Assembly: GCA_963921245.4 (NCBI GenBank)
Contig: CAWUEY030000001.1
Span: forward strand, 2,723,329-2,787,328
Origin: JABJGO01 sp963921245
GTDB taxonomy: Bacteria; Pseudomonadota; Alphaproteobacteria; Rhodospirillales; Casp-alpha2
Length of the DNA: 64,000 nucleotides
Reading direction: 5' to 3'
Each line of letters opens with the position of its first letter. Positions within the stretch are counted from its first letter, which is position 1. Positions 60,648 to 64,000 of this stretch are shown piece by piece. The notes under the pieces are model-generated. The model did not search any database and was not told the origin of the DNA. It worked only from the letters and a program-made list of their open reading frames with translations. A program made the translations under genes and the position numbers.

Positions 60648-62715
60648 TCCACGTTATGACATCCTGTTTGAGCCGGTAAAAATCGGCCCGAAGACCGCTC
60701 GCAACCGGTTCTATCAGGTGCCGCACTGTAACGGTATGGGGCGCACCCATCCATCAACACTGGCGGAGATGCGGGGCGTCAAGGCCGAAGGAGGCTGGGC
60801 GGTTGTTTGTACCGAGGAAGTGGAACTCCATTACACAAGCGATACCACGCCCTACAACGAAGGGCGATTGTGGGATGATCGTGACATGCCGGCGCATCAG
60901 CGTGTGGTGGAGCGCATTCAGGCCCATGGCTCCCTTGCTGGGATTGAACTGGTTCATCAGGGGTTGGCGGGTACAGCACGGTTGACGCGCGAACCGGTCA
61001 TGGGGCCAAGCTGTCGGCCGGTGACAGCACTCGATCCTCTGCATAGCCGGGCCATGGATAAGGAAGACATCCGGAATTTCCGCCGCTGGCACCGGGAGGC
61101 CGCTATCCGCGCCAAGCGGTGTGGCTATGACCTGATTTACACCTATTGTGGTCATGACCTGACGTTGCAGATGCATTTTCTGTCTCGCCGCCACAACGAC
61201 AGGATTGACGAGTACGGTGGATCGCTGGAAAACCGGGTCCGTTTGTTCCGCGAAACCCTAGAAGATACGCTGGATACTGTCGGCGGCGACTGTGCGGTAC
61301 CGGTTCGTTTTGCCGTTGATGAGCTGCTTGATGAAGGCGGGATCAGTTGCAAGAATGAAGGCCGGGATGTGGTTGAGATGCTCGCAGAAATGCCCGACCT
61401 CTGGGATGTGAACATTTCAACCTGGGAAAATGATTCCCAAACCTCGCGATTTGCTGAAGAGGGGTTCCAGGAACCGTTCATTTCCTTTGTAAAGGGGTTG
61501 ACGACTAAACCTGTGGTCGGTGTCGGGCGATACACGTCTGCCGACAAGATGGTCTCGCTGGTCAAAAAAGGCGTTTTGGACATGATCGGCGCGGCGCGGC
61601 CCTCTATTGCCGATCCGTTCCTGCCGAAAAAGATTGAGGAAGGTCGTATCGAGGATATCCGCGAGTGCATCGGCTGTAATCTGTGTGTGATCGGTGACCA
61701 CGTGATGGCACCCATTCGCTGTACTCAGAACGCAACAATGGGTGAGGAATGGCGGCGCGGCTGGCATCCTGAAAAATTCGCGCCGAAAAAAAACGATGAG
61801 CGGGTTCTTGTGGTGGGCGCGGGGCCAGCCGGTCTCGAAGCGACCCGGGTGCTCGGTGAACGCGGTGTCGAGGTTGTGCTTGCCGAAGCAACACAAGAGC
61901 CGGGCGGACGGGTTAATCTGGAGAGTGCTTTGCCGGGTTTGAGTGCCTGGGCGCGTGTTCGTGACTATCGTGTCAGTCAAATCCAACCCATGACCAACGT
62001 GGAAACCTACCTGTATAGCGAATTGAATGCGGACGCAGTTCTGGAATTTGCCGCCGACCACGTGGTGATCGCCACCGGAGCCGATTGGCGCAAAGACGGT
62101 GTGGGGCGCAGCAACCACTTCGCTATCGCTGGAACCGATGCCGCTCATGTCTATTCCGCAACACATGTTATGAACGGCGGTTCGGTGGAAGGCCCCGTCG
62201 TTGTTTTTGATGATGACAGCTACTACCTCGGCGGGGTGATTGCCGAGAAACTTTTGAATGACGGGCATAGCGTAACTCTGATGACTCCGGAATTGGATGT
62301 CTCCAGCTTTACCCATAATTCCCTGGAGCAGCACGTCATACAGGCGCATTTGCTCAACATCGGCGTAAAGATTGTAACGAGCCACAATTTGTCATCTGTG
62401 GGCTCGGATGCCGTGACGGTTTCTTGTATCTACACAGGACGCGAACAAGTGATGCAGGCGAATTCAGTGGTTCTGGTTACCGCCATGTTGCCGCGCCTGG
62501 CCCTATACAATGCTCTGATCGCGCGGCAGGAGGAATGGGCGGATTTCGGCATTCGAACCGTTCGTCGATGTGGTGACGCAGAAGCGCCATCCATCATCGG
62601 TGCCGCGGTGTGGTCAGGTCATCGCTACGCCCGTGATCTGGGTGAGCCGGAAACGGACGGTGTTCCCTTCCGCCGCGAAATTACTAAAATCGCGGATGAT
62701 TTCCCGGTCCTCTGA
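60637..62715 (+). CDS. Trimethylamine-dehydrogenase-like iron-sulfur flavoprotein
   Basis: A 692-residue member of the TMADH/DMADH/2,4-dienoyl-CoA reductase group: FMN barrel (1-380), 4Fe-4S cluster CIGCNLC with a Cys 12 residues later, and an ADP/FAD-type domain (VLVVGAGPAGLEATRVLGERG). Cys31 in QVPHCNG matches the Cys that forms the 6-S-cysteinyl-FMN bond. YTYCGH keeps the Tyr and His of the TMADH active site. But Tyr60 of TMADH is Glu61 here, and the Trp355 region (cluster loop) has no Trp, so two of three aromatic bowl residues are gone: the substrate is probably not trimethylamine. It overlaps the transporter gene by 11 bp. Confidence 0.85.
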   Translation: MARDPRYDILFEPVKIGPKTARNRFYQVPHCNGMGRTHPSTLAEMRGVKAEGGWAVVCTEEVELHYTSDTTPYNEGRLWDDRDMPAHQRVVERIQAHGSLAGIELVHQGLAGTARLTREPVMGPSCRPVTALDPLHSRAMDKEDIRNFRRWHREAAIRAKRCGYDLIYTYCGHDLTLQMHFLSRRHNDRIDEYGGSLENRVRLFRETLEDTLDTVGGDCAVPVRFAVDELLDEGGISCKNEGRDVVEMLAEMPDLWDVNISTWENDSQTSRFAEEGFQEPFISFVKGLTTKPVVGVGRYTSADKMVSLVKKGVLDMIGAARPSIADPFLPKKIEEGRIEDIRECIGCNLCVIGDHVMAPIRCTQNATMGEEWRRGWHPEKFAPKKNDERVLVVGAGPAGLEATRVLGERGVEVVLAEATQEPGGRVNLESALPGLSAWARVRDYRVSQIQPMTNVETYLYSELNADAVLEFAADHVVIATGADWRKDGVGRSNHFAIAGTDAAHVYSATHVMNGGSVEGPVVVFDDDSYYLGGVIAEKLLNDGHSVTLMTPELDVSSFTHNSLEQHVIQAHLLNIGVKIVTSHNLSSVGSDAVTVSCIYTGREQVMQANSVVLVTAMLPRLALYNALIARQEEWADFGIRTVRRCGDAEAPSIIGAAVWSGHRYARDLGEPETDGVPFRREITKIADDFPVL

Positions 62716-62859
62716 TCGTGGAAAGGATGACGGATACGCGCGCTGATCGGTTGTATCGAAGGCCCACCCGGTATTCTGATTTCGGGGTTCACTTTCCAGG
62801 CTCGAATGCTGATAGGGATACGATATGATACTGGTAACGATAAAAAGCATGTTGGTTCC

Positions 62860-63789
62860 ATGACGGTAGGTGTACGTCGCCTGACCAAAGATCACATCAT
62901 CCATGCTGGTTTGGATGAAAGTATTGGTGAAAACATCAATGGACCCTCCATGATCAAGGTACCGGCATGGGTTAAGAGCCCACTGGCACAATACTATCTG
63001 TATTTCGCCGATCATCGGGGCACGTTCATCCGGATGGCTTACGCGGATGATCTGAAAGGGCCATGGACGGTCTATGTGCCCGGTACGCTTCATCTTGAAA
63101 ATTCCGGATTTCCCGCCGCGGATAGCTTATCGCCGAAGCGTCGCAAAACTGACCCTAATCACTATGCCCATATCGCATCACCGGATCTGCATATACTGGA
63201 GGATCAAAAACATCTGCGGATGTATTTTCATGGTCTCAATCTCGATGGAAGTCAATCAACCCGCGTTGCCCATTCTACCGATGGTATACATTTTGACGCC
63301 GTTGATGAGGTCGTAGGTCCGGCCTACCTCCGAGCCTTTTCTTATGGGAACGTATGGTACGGGATTGTTATGCCCGGGGACCTGATGATGTCGCCCGATG
63401 GATTGGAACCGTTCCGCAAAATAGCAGAAGTTCTACCCGCCTCCAGCCGCCACAACGCGGTTCTGGTTAGTGAAGATACCTTGTGGATCGTATGGTCTGA
63501 AGTAGGTGCGGCACCGGAGCGGTTGTATATCGGGTGGCTTGACCTGTCTTCTCCACTTGAAAAGCTAGTTCTTGCAGACAAACAAGAAATCTTGCGGCCA
63601 GAGCGAGAATGGGAGGGGGCGTTTGAGTCGATCTATCCTTCTGAATATGGTCCGGCGGATTCACGTGTGAATCAGTTACGCGATCCGTGTCTGTTTGCGG
63701 AAGGAGACAATGTTTACCTGCTCTACACCGGCGGCGGCGAGTGTGCTATCGGGTTGGCGGAACTGGAGAATTTGCCTCGCCAGGCTTGA
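62860..63789 (+). CDS. Five-bladed beta-propeller protein, glycoside-hydrolase-43-like
   Basis: A protein of about 309 residues. INGPSMIKVPAW, YYLYFADHRGTFIRMAYADD, GPWTVYVPGTL, HIASPDLHI and YLLYTGGGECAIGLAEL show the repeated blade pattern of GH43/GH32-like propellers. The strict catalytic Asp/Asp/Glu trio cannot be assigned, so it may bind rather than cleave. I use ATG 62860, which is followed at once by conserved sequence; an ATG at 62806 gives 18 more weak residues. No signal peptide visible. 144 bp after the flavoprotein gene, same direction. Confidence 0.6.
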   Translation: MTVGVRRLTKDHIIHAGLDESIGENINGPSMIKVPAWVKSPLAQYYLYFADHRGTFIRMAYADDLKGPWTVYVPGTLHLENSGFPAADSLSPKRRKTDPNHYAHIASPDLHILEDQKHLRMYFHGLNLDGSQSTRVAHSTDGIHFDAVDEVVGPAYLRAFSYGNVWYGIVMPGDLMMSPDGLEPFRKIAEVLPASSRHNAVLVSEDTLWIVWSEVGAAPERLYIGWLDLSSPLEKLVLADKQEILRPEREWEGAFESIYPSEYGPADSRVNQLRDPCLFAEGDNVYLLYTGGGECAIGLAELENLPRQA

Positions 63790-64000
63790 AATTTTGGCTT
63801 ATTGTTCCATGAAAACCCCGGCCTGAATTCGTGGTCTGAATGTCCATGTCGTTAAACATAATCACCTCCGTCTGTGTGTTTCGATACTGTCAGTACCGCT
63901 CTGGTGGCGCACGAAGTCATTGGAAATTTTTTACTACAAAACCATGTGCCGCGCTACAGGTTGCGGCGGCGGCGTTTCCGGGCCAGGCCGGACTTTGGGC
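63790..64000. other. No gene recognised
   Basis: The last 211 bp hold no convincing gene. Short frames reaching the right edge (for example plus strand from 63943) lack any recognisable pattern and may belong to a gene outside the window. Confidence 0.4.

Noticed and set aside
61417..62385. A 322-codon minus-strand frame opposite the flavoprotein gene.
   Set aside because: Antisense to a strongly conserved gene, low-complexity and without recognisable domains.
63943..64000. Start of a further plus-strand gene at the right edge.
   Set aside because: Fewer than 20 codons visible, no ribosome site and no recognisable pattern.

Overview
The window reads as chromosome of a free-living, probably marine alphaproteobacterium, most likely of Rhodospirillales type. 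Four things point there: a Caulobacter-like flagellar and cell-cycle control set (flbT, flbD, sciP, ctrA, chpT), a fliF-fliG-fliH-fliN-flbD-flhA-flhG gene order, a crotonyl-CoA carboxylase/reductase of the ethylmalonyl-CoA pathway, and moderate GC content. No rRNA, tRNA or CRISPR array was seen.

Region 1 (1-13.7 kb) is a surface-glycan locus. It holds three sulfotransferase-type genes, a TPR protein with a glycosyltransferase-like C-terminus (FlmG/SPINDLY-like), further glycosyltransferase-like genes, an asparagine synthase, methyltransferases, and kinase-like plus methyltransferase functions that occur once as two overlapping genes and once as a single fused gene. The lipid A gene waaA is embedded in it. 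The kinase/methyltransferase pairing recalls WbdD-type glycan capping; that reading is inferred.

Region 2 (13.7-36.7 kb) is the flagellar cluster: flbT, fliK, flgD, a very large flgE, sciP, fliF, fliG, fliH, fliN, a short MotA-like gene, flbD, flhA, a ruined flhF, flhG, a proline-rich FliK-like gene, a serine hydrolase, then fliJ and fliI divergent from ctrA. A sigma-54 promoter precedes fliK, CtrA-like sites precede sciP and fliF, and GANTC methylation sites cluster upstream of ctrA. The decayed flhF and truncated motA suggest that this flagellar system has been remodelled.

Region 3 (36.9-52.3 kb) is housekeeping and metabolism: a CheY-like regulator and chpT; a molybdenum/tungsten block (mobA, fdhD, tupB, tupC, moaA); nadK; a frameshifted abrB-like gene; pyrD with a DUF952 gene; a possible flagellin-like protein; a RidA protein; an exporter-type ABC protein; and ccr divergent from a GntR/FadR regulator across a perfect inverted repeat.

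Region 4 (52.3-57.9 kb) is a graveyard of mobile DNA. It contains IS630, IS481/IS3, IS5 and IS1595 fragments, a truncated alpha-hydroxy-acid dehydrogenase, the C-terminal remnant of a type ISP restriction-modification enzyme, a 5'-truncated BRO-N gene, and a 40-45 bp palindromic repeat present twice, once inside a transposase remnant.

Region 5 (57.9-64 kb) is metabolic: a glyoxalase-family gene, a conserved protein of unknown function, and an MFS transporter translationally coupled to a trimethylamine-dehydrogenase-like flavoprotein with altered substrate-pocket residues, followed by a beta-propeller glycosidase-like gene.
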